In this document: in pieces, positions 1-5,928 of the stretch
How the letters are laid out: each line of letters opens with the position of its first letter
Position numbering within the stretch: the first letter of the stretch is position 1
Assembly (NCBI GenBank): GCA_042219525.1
Contig: JBDGPU010000168.1
Span: 1 to 6,093 of the forward strand
From: JBDGPU01 sp042219525
GTDB taxonomy: Archaea; Halobacteriota; Halobacteria; Halobacteriales; Haloferacaceae
DNA length: 6,093 nucleotides
Direction: 5' to 3'
Made by a program: the position numbers and the translations under genes
The notes under the pieces: model-generated
What the model was told of the DNA's origin: nothing
The model's input: only the letters and a program-made list of their open reading frames with translations
The model's database searches: none

Positions 1-234
1 ACCGGTCAGCGGCTGGGGCTTTCTGGGCATGCTGAGTGGTGTCGCCAGCGACGACAGCATATCCTTTTTATAAGCGTAACCGGTCAGCGGCTGGGGCTTT
101 CGAGGCATGCTGAGTGGTGTCGCTCGCGACGATAGCTGATCTTGTTTAAGAGTGCGACCGATCAGCGGCTTGGGCTTTCAGGGCATGTCGAGTGGTGCCG
201 CCAGCAACGATAGCCCGCCAAGCAAATAAGCACG
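1..234. repeat. Three imperfect 78-bp tandem repeats
   Basis: Copies start at 1, 79 and 157, so the period is exactly 78 bp twice. Each has a conserved core of about 58 bp, opening with ACCGGTCAGCGGCT (ACCGATCAGCGGCT in copy 3) and containing GGGCTTTC, GGCATG and GAGTGGTG, then a divergent ~20-bp tail. By eye, copies 1 and 2 differ at about 5 of 58 core positions and copies 1 and 3 at about 8. The tails are A/T-rich (TTTTTATAAG, TTGTTTAAG, GCAAATAAG). The period is 26 codons: in the frame starting at position 2 each core reads as a similar 19-residue peptide followed by an in-frame stop (71-73, 137-139, 227-229). Copy 1 could therefore be the 3' end of a gene left of the window, with two decayed copies behind it. 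A non-coding array of binding sites or small structured RNAs is the alternative. The array may continue upstream. Confidence 0.9.
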
Positions 235-283
235 AAAGGTCGACGATGGGGTTGTGCGCGATTCCCTCACAGGGGAGTCGCGG

Positions 284-291
284 TCTTTTAC
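284..291 (+). promoter_or_regulatory. Probable TATA box for the DsbA-like gene
   Basis: TCTTTTAC is the main T/A-rich box in the 80 bases before the ATG at 316. Its centre is about 28 bases before that ATG, so transcription would start at or very near the start codon. No Shine-Dalgarno-like GGAGG lies just upstream of the ATG, which agrees with a leaderless transcript. The assignment rests on position and composition only. Confidence 0.45.
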
Positions 292-315
292 CCCGGCGAA
301 CAATTACTAATTCGC

Positions 316-951
316 ATGAGTGAAACACAGGCCGCCAACGAGATCACGGTCGTTTCCGACTACGTCTGCCCCTTCTGTTACCTCGGGCGACAGTCGCTGG
401 AAGAGTACCAGGACGAGCGTGAGGAGGAGCTCGACGTCAACTGGCACCCGTTCGACCTCCGGGCCGGGAAGCGGACCCCGGACGGGGAGGTCAAGGACGA
501 CGTCGACGACGGCAAGGACGAGCAGTACTACGAGCAGGCCCGCGAGAACGTCCGGCGCCTGCAGGAGGAGTACGACGTCGACATGGCGATGGAGCTGGTC
601 GACGACGTCGACTCGCTGAACGCCCAGATCGCGTCGCTGTACGTGAAGGAACACTACTCGCAGGAGGAATGGCTGGAGTTCGACGAGGCCGTCTTCGACG
701 CGCTCTGGCAGGACGAGCGCGACATCGGCGACGTCGACGTCCTCGCGGAGATCGCCGAGGACGTCGGCATCGACGGCGACGTGGTCCGGAGTGCAGTCGA
801 CGACGACGACATGCGCGAGCGCGTCGAGACCCTGTTCACGGAGGCGAAACGCGGCGGCATCAGCGGCGTACCGACGTTCATCTACGACGGCCGCGCGGCG
901 AGCGGCGCGCTCCCGCCGGAGCAGCTGGAGCGACTCGTCGAGAGCGCCTGA
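316..951 (+). CDS. DsbA family oxidoreductase (FrnE-like)
   Basis: The 211-residue protein is a thioredoxin-fold disulfide oxidoreductase of the DsbA/FrnE group, which makes, breaks or isomerises protein disulfides. Residues 10-24 form the first strand and active site, with the CPFC redox motif at 18-21. The following WHPFDLR segment (around 43-49) is typical of FrnE-like proteins. The helical insertion lies between about 60 and 170, and the cis-proline loop GVPTF (184-188, Pro186) is near the C-terminus. There is no signal peptide or membrane segment, so it should be cytosolic, unlike bacterial periplasmic DsbA. The length matches the FrnE group. The protein is rich in Asp/Glu, as expected in a halophile. 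The ATG at 316 is chosen because it begins just before the first strand and has a TATA-like box at leaderless spacing. It appears monocistronic; 147 bases separate it from the next gene. The family call is firm; the substrate is unknown. Confidence 0.9.
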   Translation: MSETQAANEITVVSDYVCPFCYLGRQSLEEYQDEREEELDVNWHPFDLRAGKRTPDGEVKDDVDDGKDEQYYEQARENVRRLQEEYDVDMAMELVDDVDSLNAQIASLYVKEHYSQEEWLEFDEAVFDALWQDERDIGDVDVLAEIAEDVGIDGDVVRSAVDDDDMRERVETLFTEAKRGGISGVPTFIYDGRAASGALPPEQLERLVESA

Positions 952-1065
952 GGCAGTCGGTCGACGGTAGTTGTCCCAGTCGGGGTCCCAGTCGAGGTGT
1001 GAAGGTCACCTGTGCAGTGTCGTGAAAGGCGGCTCCGTCGTCCGATCCGCCCGCCTGATCGTAGC

Positions 1066-1075
1066 ATAATTAAAC
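1066..1075 (+). promoter_or_regulatory. Probable TATA box for the substrate-binding protein gene
   Basis: ATAATTAAAC is the strongest A/T-rich stretch in the 147-base gap after the oxidoreductase gene. Its centre is about 28 bases before the ATG at 1099, which suits a leaderless mRNA. This supports 1099 over the in-frame upstream GTG at 1012, which would put the TATA box inside the coding region. Confidence 0.55.
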
Positions 1076-1098
1076 GAGGCACGCTGATTTTTACCGAA

Positions 1099-2889
1099 AT
1101 GGCTCCCGACGTGACCCGCCGGGCGGCGCTTGCGGGCACCGCGGCAAGCCTCGCTTCCGCGGGGTGTCTGGGTCGCGTCCGGAACATCGCGGGCCGCGAC
1201 GAGGCCTCCCCGGTGACTCTCGACATCCGGACGGTGCCTACCGACAGCGACCCGCACGCGATCCGGATCGCCCGCCACCTCGCTGGGAACCTCAAGCGGG
1301 CAGGCATCGAGCCCCGTCTGAACACGACTTCGGAGACGGAGCTCTACCGGCAGGTGCTCGTTAACCAGGATTTCGACCTGTACGTGGGGCAGTTCCCCGA
1401 ACCCGACCCCTTCGACCCGGACCTCCTCTACCCCTTTTGCCACTCCTCGTTCACGACGGAGCCGGGATGGCAGAACCCGTTCGGCCTGACGGATCTCACC
1501 ATCGACAAGCTGCTCGATCGGCAGCGACGCGTTACCGGGTCGGATCGCATCTCGGTCGTGAACGACCTGCAGGTCGAGATCGCCCGCCAGCAACCCTTCG
1601 TCACCGTCGCGTTTCCCGACGACCTCATGGCCGTCCGGGATACCAACTTCGAGGGCTGGCGCGCGACCCAGCCCGCCGCGGAGACGGGCATCGTGGCACT
1701 GGAGCAGACGGCTCCGGCGGAGTCGACGACGGGGAACGATGGCGAGGAGCAGCCGGTCGTCCTGCGATTGCTGTCGACCGACGCGGGGTTCACGAAGAAC
1801 CGGAACCCCATCGCGGTCGAGTACCGTCGCAATGGCACGTACACGGGGCTCCTGTACGACCCGCTCGTTCGCGGGTACGAGGGCGAAACCTTCCCGTGTC
1901 TCGCGCGGGACGTGACGTGGTCGGACGGTGCTGTGCGGCTGTCCCTCCGCGACGTTTCGTGGCACGACGGCGAGCCCTTTACGGCCGAAGACGTCGCCTT
2001 CACGTACGCGTTCCTCGCGGACACGTCGATGGGCGAGGCGGAATCGCCCATCCCGACCTCGCGGTTCCGCGGACAGGTCTCGCTCGTCGAGTCGGCGACG
2101 GCCGTCGCCGACGACGAGGTCGAAATCCAGTTCGGCGACGTGAGCCGGGCGGTCGCGGAGCGCGCGCTGCGGATACCCATCCTTCCGAAGCACGTCTGGA
2201 GCGAGCGAACCGATCCGGCATCGATCGCTGGCGTCGAGGTGAACCAGCAGACGACGGAGGCGCTCATCTGGTCCAATCCGGAGTCGATCGGGACGGGACC
2301 GCTCAGGTTCGTCGAGGCGGAACCGGAGAGTCACGTCGTTCTCGAGCGCAACGACGACCACCCGATCGCGACGGGCGCACCGGGGATTCCGGAGTCGCTC
2401 GCGGGGAAGCCGTCGTTCGACCGGCTCGATATCGAGGTCGTCCCGTCGGACATCGCGGCGATCCAGCAGCTTGGCGACGGCTACGCGGACGCGACGGCGT
2501 CGAGCCTCGGCCCGAACGCCGTCCCCCGAGTTGGCCGCGAGTCCGACGTCCGCCTCGTCAGCGAGCAGTCGGCAGCGTTCTACCACATCGGGTTCAACGC
2601 CCGCAACGACCCGCTGTCGAACCCCCACTTCCGACAGGCGGTCGCCCGCCTCGTCGACAAGGGGTGGCTTGCCTCGGAGACGTTCGACGGCTACGCCAGG
2701 CCCGCGGCCTCGCCGCTCGCGGCCTCGGAGAAGTGGGTCGCCGACGAGCTGGAGTGGAACGGGACCGATCCGGTCACCCCCTTCCTGGGCGAGAACGGGA
2801 CGGCCGACAAGGCAGCGGCCCGGAAGGCGTTCCGCGACATCGGGTACCGGTACAGCGACGACGAGAAGCTGCTCGGCGATAGTCCATGA
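1099..2889 (+). CDS. Tat-exported lipoprotein, SBP_bac_5-type substrate-binding protein with permuted domain order
   Basis: The 596-residue protein belongs to the family 5 (DppA/OppA-like) extracellular solute-binding proteins of ABC importers. The N-terminus has a twin-arginine motif (Arg7-Arg8), a short Ala-rich stretch and a lipobox-like SAGC with Cys23, so it is probably Tat-exported and lipid-anchored outside the membrane. The segment order is unusual. Residues 38-200 resemble the usual C-terminal third: a strand, a helix ending LKRAGIEP, the FDLYVGQFPEPDPFDPD region (92-108) and a closing FEGWRATQP (184-192). An Asp/Glu/Thr-rich linker follows (203-218). Only then comes the family's usual N-terminal part: LLYDPLVRGY (251-260), the WHDGEPFTAEDV signature (288-299), GTGPLRF (398-404) and the FNARNDPLSNPHFRQAVA segment (500-516). 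The protein ends at RKAFRDIGYRYSDDEKL, where a normal family member would continue into the piece now found at its front. The start at 1099 is preferred over GTG 1012 because it places the Tat motif at the N-terminus and fits the promoter. No permease or ATPase gene is nearby. The substrate is unknown. Confidence 0.9.
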   Translation: MAPDVTRRAALAGTAASLASAGCLGRVRNIAGRDEASPVTLDIRTVPTDSDPHAIRIARHLAGNLKRAGIEPRLNTTSETELYRQVLVNQDFDLYVGQFPEPDPFDPDLLYPFCHSSFTTEPGWQNPFGLTDLTIDKLLDRQRRVTGSDRISVVNDLQVEIARQQPFVTVAFPDDLMAVRDTNFEGWRATQPAAETGIVALEQTAPAESTTGNDGEEQPVVLRLLSTDAGFTKNRNPIAVEYRRNGTYTGLLYDPLVRGYEGETFPCLARDVTWSDGAVRLSLRDVSWHDGEPFTAEDVAFTYAFLADTSMGEAESPIPTSRFRGQVSLVESATAVADDEVEIQFGDVSRAVAERALRIPILPKHVWSERTDPASIAGVEVNQQTTEALIWSNPESIGTGPLRFVEAEPESHVVLERNDDHPIATGAPGIPESLAGKPSFDRLDIEVVPSDIAAIQQLGDGYADATASSLGPNAVPRVGRESDVRLVSEQSAAFYHIGFNARNDPLSNPHFRQAVARLVDKGWLASETFDGYARPAASPLAASEKWVADELEWNGTDPVTPFLGENGTADKAAARKAFRDIGYRYSDDEKLLGDSP

Positions 2890-3737
2890 TCGTCCTCCTT
2901 GGCGTGCTGGCCGTGCTGCTCGCGGTGGTCGCGACGATGTGTCTCGTCGCCGGCGTCGCCATCGTCGGGACCGACGAGCTCCGCCGGCTGCGGCGGGACG
3001 CGCTGCCGCGGGTTCGCGAGGCCCAGTCGCAGGTCGGTGCCCTCCTCGTCGTCGTGGTCGCGAGCGGGACGCTTCGGGGATCGCTCCAGACGGTCTCGGA
3101 GCTGTACGGCTGGGAGCTGACTCCGTTCATCCTCGCGTTCGAGGGGCCGATCGTCGCCTGGATCCAGTCCACGCTGGCGAGCCCGGTCGCGACGCTGTAC
3201 TTCTCGGCGACCTACATCTACGGCTACGTCTTTCTGCTGGTGTTCCCGTTCATCCTCTACGGGCTCCTCCCGGAGTCGGCGCCCCTGAAACGTCTGCTGA
3301 CCGCGTACGCGCTCAACTACGGGCTCGGCCTGGTGCTGTACACGCTCGTCTTCGCGTACGGTCCCCGGAACGTGATGCCGGACCTCGTCAAGCCGCTGCT
3401 GTTCACGTTCAATCCGGAGTTCATGGAGCTGGCCGCCCACGTCAACGAGAACACGAACGTCTTCCCGTCGCTGCACACGTCGCTGTCGGTGACGGTCGCG
3501 GCGTTCGCATGGCGCACCCGGGAGGCGTATCCGGCCTGGACTGCGCTGGCGACGTGGCTAGCGGCCTCGGTCATGCTGGCGACGATGTACCTCGCCATTC
3601 ACTGGCTCGTCGACGTCATCGCCGGCACCGTCTTCGGCCTCGGCTGCGTCGCGTTGGCCATCCGGCTGTTGCCGGAACCGAGCGAGGAGGGACCCGACCG
3701 CGACGGCGCCTCCGTCGTTGCCTCGGGGGACGACTGA
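2886..3737 (+). CDS. PAP2 superfamily membrane phosphatase (Aur1/PAP2_3-like)
   Basis: The 283-residue integral membrane protein belongs to the PAP2 superfamily, whose members remove or transfer phosphate on lipid phosphates, isoprenoid diphosphates or sphingolipid head groups. Two hallmark motifs are visible: PSLHTS (194-199, His197) and H-x3-D within AIHWLVDVIAG (His239, Asp243), the putative catalytic pair. The classical KX6RP first motif is not clear; GPRNVMPD (159-166) may supply an arginine. PSLH instead of PSGH resembles the Aur1/inositol-phosphotransferase branch rather than PgpB. Hydrophobic segments lie at about 1-28, 49-61, 100-128, 137-158, 217-237 and 241-262, with a short acidic tail. 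The ATG overlaps the upstream stop codon in ATGA (2886-2889), so the two genes are almost certainly one operon and translationally coupled. An extracytoplasmic active site would put it on the same face as the neighbouring lipoprotein. The substrate cannot be read from the sequence. Confidence 0.88.
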   Translation: MIVLLGVLAVLLAVVATMCLVAGVAIVGTDELRRLRRDALPRVREAQSQVGALLVVVVASGTLRGSLQTVSELYGWELTPFILAFEGPIVAWIQSTLASPVATLYFSATYIYGYVFLLVFPFILYGLLPESAPLKRLLTAYALNYGLGLVLYTLVFAYGPRNVMPDLVKPLLFTFNPEFMELAAHVNENTNVFPSLHTSLSVTVAAFAWRTREAYPAWTALATWLAASVMLATMYLAIHWLVDVIAGTVFGLGCVALAIRLLPEPSEEGPDRDGASVVASGDD

Positions 3738-3802
3738 CCCAACACAGCCGGGGCGACCGCTCTGCTGGGCTGCGCCGGACCGATCCCCTCGCCGGACAGA
3801 AA

Positions 3803-3811
3803 CGCTTACTC
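3803..3811 (+). promoter_or_regulatory. Possible promoter element for pyrF
   Basis: GCTTACTCG, preceded by the purine/A-rich CAGAAAC, is the most T/A-rich patch in the 97-base gap before pyrF. Its centre is about 28 bases before the ATG at 3835. The match to a haloarchaeal TATA box is weak, and the call depends mainly on spacing that repeats at other genes in this window. Confidence 0.3.
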
Positions 3812-3834
3812 GGGCCCGCCGAGACCTGCCCGTA

Positions 3835-4677
3835 ATGAGCTTCTTCGACCGACTCGCGGAGCGCATCGCCGACGTCGACAGCGTCGTCTCCGTCGGTCTC
3901 GACCCGGACCAGGACCGGATCCCCGACTTCCTCGCGGACGCCGACCTCCCGCGCTGGGCCTTCAACCGGCGCGTCATCGACGCGACCCACGAGCACGCGG
4001 CCTGCTTCAAGCCCAATGCGGCCTTCTACGAGGACCCGGACGGGTGGCGCGCGCTCCGCGAGACGGTCGCGTACGCACACGGGAAGGACGTCCCGGTCCT
4101 GCTCGACGCCAAGCGCGCCGACATCGGCAACACGACCCGGCAGTACGCCGAGGTGCTCGGCGAAGACGGCCTGAACGTCGACGCGATGACGGTGAACCCG
4201 TATTTGGGCCGCGACTCGCTCCAGCCGTTCCTCGACCGCGAGGAGAAGGGCGTCGTCGTGCTCTGCCGGACCTCGAACCCGGGCGGGGCCGACCTGCAGG
4301 ATCTGGAACTCGCCTCGGGCGAGCGAGTGTACGAGCGCATCGCCGCGCTGGCGGACGTCTGGAACGAGCACGACAACGTCGGCCTCGTCGTCGGCGCGAC
4401 CGCGCCCGCGGAGCTCGAGGAGCTCCGCGAGCAGGTGCCCGACATCCCGTTCCTCGTGCCGGGCGTCGGCGCCCAGGGCGGCGACGCGGAGGCGGCGGTC
4501 GAGTACGGCCTCGCGCCGCGGGACGGCTACGACGTCGACGTCGGCGTCGTCAACTCCTCGCGGGGGATCATCTTCGCTGGCGAGGACGCCGCCCGCCGCG
4601 ACGACGAGAAGGCCTACTTCGGCGCGGCTGGCGACGCCGCGAAGCAGCTCAAGAAGCGGCTGAACCAGTTCCGATAA
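3835..4677 (+). CDS. pyrF: Orotidine 5'-phosphate decarboxylase, type 2
   Basis: The enzyme decarboxylates orotidine monophosphate to UMP, the last step of de novo pyrimidine synthesis, in the cytosol. The 280-residue product has the full motif set of an OMP decarboxylase barrel: GLDPD (21-25), the substrate lysine region CFKPN (57-61, Lys59), the catalytic Asp-Lys-Asp array in LDAKRADIGNT (90-100; Asp91, Lys93, Asp96), RTSNPGG (145-151), LVVGAT (184-189), VPGVGAQGG (208-216) and the phosphate-binding NSSRGI (240-245, Arg243). The length and RTSNPG and VGAT signatures indicate the longer type 2 subfamily, also known from mycobacteria and other haloarchaea, rather than the short ~220-residue type. 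ATG 3835 is chosen over the in-frame upstream codon at 3718 because that one lies inside the PAP2 gene and adds 39 residues unlike the family. The gene seems to have its own promoter and no pyrimidine-pathway neighbours in the window. Confidence 0.96.
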   Translation: MSFFDRLAERIADVDSVVSVGLDPDQDRIPDFLADADLPRWAFNRRVIDATHEHAACFKPNAAFYEDPDGWRALRETVAYAHGKDVPVLLDAKRADIGNTTRQYAEVLGEDGLNVDAMTVNPYLGRDSLQPFLDREEKGVVVLCRTSNPGGADLQDLELASGERVYERIAALADVWNEHDNVGLVVGATAPAELEELREQVPDIPFLVPGVGAQGGDAEAAVEYGLAPRDGYDVDVGVVNSSRGIIFAGEDAARRDDEKAYFGAAGDAAKQLKKRLNQFR

Positions 4678-4703
4678 CGGTTCATTCCCCTGTACCGCCG
4701 ACC

Positions 4704-4877
4704 TCAGTCGACCTTGAACCCGGACGGCTGGTCGGGGTCGTCGGCGACCTCCGCGCAGTCCAGGCAGGCGTGCTCGTCCGGGTCGTAGTGGTCCTCGCAG
4801 ACGAACGCGCCACAGCGGTCACAGGTGTACTTCCCTTCCGCCGCCTCGCAGATCTGACAGACACCGGTGGAGCTCAT
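4704..4877 (-). CDS. Small cross-brace zinc-finger protein (HIT-type-like)
   Basis: The 57-residue acidic protein has nine potential zinc ligands: Cys7, Cys10, Cys19, Cys22, Cys27, His30, His36, Cys38 and Cys41. The pattern is CxxC, eight residues, CxxC, four residues, C-xx-H, five residues, H-x-CxxC. This is enough for two interleaved zinc sites and resembles HIT-type or B-box fingers, which mediate protein-protein or nucleic-acid contacts. The tail after residue 43 is short and charged, with no other domain. The reading frame extends upstream to 4955, but the ATG at 4877 is preferred: the extra 26 residues are low-complexity, would overlap the divergent gene, and lack zinc ligands. The gene is convergent with pyrF (26-base gap) and divergent from trmY, with a 51-base shared promoter region. 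Haloarchaea encode many uncharacterised zinc-finger microproteins; no specific function can be given. Confidence 0.82.
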   Translation of the reverse strand: MSSTGVCQICEAAEGKYTCDRCGAFVCEDHYDPDEHACLDCAEVADDPDQPSGFKVD

Positions 4878-4900
4878 GGTCGGGACGAGGGTCGGGCGGC

Positions 4901-4906
4901 TTTTGA
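4901..4906. promoter_or_regulatory. Shared divergent TATA-like element
   Basis: TTTTGA is the only T/A-rich stretch in the 51 bases between the zinc-finger start (4877, minus) and the trmY start (4929, plus). Its centre is about 26 bases from each start codon. In archaea the TATA box lies about 26 bases before the transcription start, so a single element at this site could drive leaderless transcripts in both directions. The inference rests on geometry and base composition. Confidence 0.45.
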
Positions 4907-4928
4907 CTCTGGGGGCCGATTCGCCGCC

Positions 4929-5522
4929 ATGCGCCAGTTCGTCGTTCTCGGTCACGACGCGCCCACGACGCCCGACTTCAGCCTCGACGACATTCCCGGT
5001 GCCGGCCGCCTCGACCTGCTCTGCCGCTGTGTGAACTCAGCCGTCTTCCTCTCGCACGGCATCCGCGAGGACGTCCGGGTCCATCTCGTCCTGAGCGACG
5101 AGTACATCGTCCGCTTCGACGCCGACGACCTCCGGCATCTCCATCCCGACGAGCGCAACATCGCCAGCCGGATCCGCGGGGCGCTCGAGGAGCGTGGCGG
5201 CGCCATCGGCCACATGCCCGCCGAGGTCTCCCCAGGTGTGGAGATCTACCGGATGGGCTTCGAGGCGACGCTGGAGGCGGTCGCCCGCGACGGCACCGTC
5301 GTGCAGCTCCACGAGGACGGCGACCCGCTCGTGGACGCCGAGCCCCCGACGGACCCGATCTTCGTCCTCTCGGACCACCACGACTTCCGAGAGTCGGAGG
5401 CCGACCTGCTCGGCGAGGCGGCCGACCGTCGCGTCCGCGTCGGGCCGGAGCTGCTCCACGCCGACCATACCATCACCGTCACGCACAACTGGCTCGACAC
5501 CGACGGCTACAGCGACTACTGA
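4929..5522 (+). CDS. trmY: tRNA (pseudouridine(54)-N1)-methyltransferase TrmY
   Basis: TrmY is a SPOUT-fold, SAM-dependent methyltransferase that converts pseudouridine 54 in the T-loop of archaeal tRNAs to N1-methylpseudouridine, which replaces the thymidine of bacterial tRNAs. The 197-residue product matches the family's usual size. Visible conserved blocks are PGAGRLDLLCRCVNSAVFLS (23-42), LHPDERNIA (71-79), VQLHEDG (125-131), FVLSDHHDF (145-153), and GPELLHADH (172-180) with THNWLD (185-190). The last two blocks belong to the C-terminal knot that binds SAM. The ATG at 4929 is chosen because the protein then starts directly with the first strand (RQFVVLGHD) and lies at leaderless spacing from the upstream T/A-rich element; the longer open frame to the left runs through pyrF in another phase. 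Its stop shares a base with the start of the CHY zinc-finger gene, implying a two-gene operon. Confidence 0.94.
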   Translation: MRQFVVLGHDAPTTPDFSLDDIPGAGRLDLLCRCVNSAVFLSHGIREDVRVHLVLSDEYIVRFDADDLRHLHPDERNIASRIRGALEERGGAIGHMPAEVSPGVEIYRMGFEATLEAVARDGTVVQLHEDGDPLVDAEPPTDPIFVLSDHHDFRESEADLLGEAADRRVRVGPELLHADHTITVTHNWLDTDGYSDY

Positions 5523-5926
5523 TGGTCGACGGCACGACTGGTCCCGATGGACGAGACGATTCAGGGGCCCGGCGGACGACGGAGGCCCCTGCCCTCGACG
5601 ACCGGTTTTCGGTCCCGCTGCGCGGCGTCGCTGTCGACGGCGAGACGAGGTGTGCCCACTGGGACAGCGACGTCGACGTCGTCGCCCTCCGATTCGGCTG
5701 CTGTGAGACGTTCTATCCCTGTTTCCAGTGTCACGCCGAGACGACGACCCACGAGCCCGAGGTCTGGCCAAGGGAGCGCTTCGACGAGCCGGCGGTGCTG
5801 TGTGGGGGCTGTCGGTCGACGATGACGGCCCGCGAGTACCTCGCCTGCGAGGACGTCTGTCCGCGCTGTGGGGCTCAATTCAACCCCGGCTGTCGCAAGC
5901 ACCGGGACCGATACTTCGAGCGCTGA
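5522..5926 (+). CDS. CHY zinc-finger protein
   Basis: The 134-residue protein has a disordered acidic N-terminus (1-28) followed by a CHY-type zinc-finger domain (about 33-130). Potential ligands in order are Cys44 and His46 (C-x-H), Cys60-Cys61, Cys67, Cys70 and His71 (CxxCH), His77, Cys94 and Cys97 (CxxC), Cys109, Cys113 and Cys116 (CxxC), then Cys124 and His127. This matches the single-domain microbial members of the family; in eukaryotes the domain is joined to RING fingers (Pirh2/RCHY1 type). These microbial proteins have no settled function, and zinc binding is inferred from the ligand pattern. The ATG overlaps the trmY stop in TGATG (5520-5524), so translation is probably coupled and the two products should be made together. 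This could hint at a role in RNA modification or at zinc handling, but neither is shown. ATG 5522 is the natural start because of that overlap. Confidence 0.88.
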   Translation: MVDGTTGPDGRDDSGARRTTEAPALDDRFSVPLRGVAVDGETRCAHWDSDVDVVALRFGCCETFYPCFQCHAETTTHEPEVWPRERFDEPAVLCGGCRSTMTAREYLACEDVCPRCGAQFNPGCRKHRDRYFER

Positions 5927-5928
5927 AC

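Noticed and set aside
1..234. CRISPR array
   Set aside because: The conserved unit is about 58 bp and the variable part 20 bp, with several mismatches between units. CRISPR repeats are normally under 40 bp and nearly identical, with spacers longer than 25 bp, and no cas genes are in the window.
235..257. Fourth, degenerate repeat copy in register with the 78-bp period
   Set aside because: AAAGGTC aligns in phase with ACCGGTC, but only about 12 of the first 23 positions match and similarity stops afterwards. This is too weak to call.
146..328. 60-residue minus-strand open frame
   Set aside because: It runs across a repeat copy and the start of the oxidoreductase gene, has no recognisable motif and lacks the acidic composition of halophile proteins.
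973..996. Direct repeat of GTCCCAGTCG (973-982 and 985-994)
   Set aside because: Only two short copies with a 12-bp period in a non-coding gap, with no link to a promoter or gene; probably slippage.
995..1011. Small inverted repeat AGGTG/CACCT as terminator of the oxidoreductase gene
   Set aside because: A five-base-pair stem with a seven-base loop and no T-tract is expected by chance in GC-rich DNA.
1012..1098. N-terminal extension of the substrate-binding protein from GTG 1012
   Set aside because: It would bury the Tat signal 29 residues inside the protein and place the TATA-like box in the coding sequence.
1006..2628. 540-residue minus-strand open frame opposite the substrate-binding protein
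   Set aside because: It is Arg/Val-rich and low-complexity, as expected for the antisense frame of GC-rich haloarchaeal genes, and the plus strand has clear family motifs.
4878..4955. Longer zinc-finger protein starting at 4955
   Set aside because: The extra 26 residues have no zinc ligands, overlap trmY and would cover the shared promoter.
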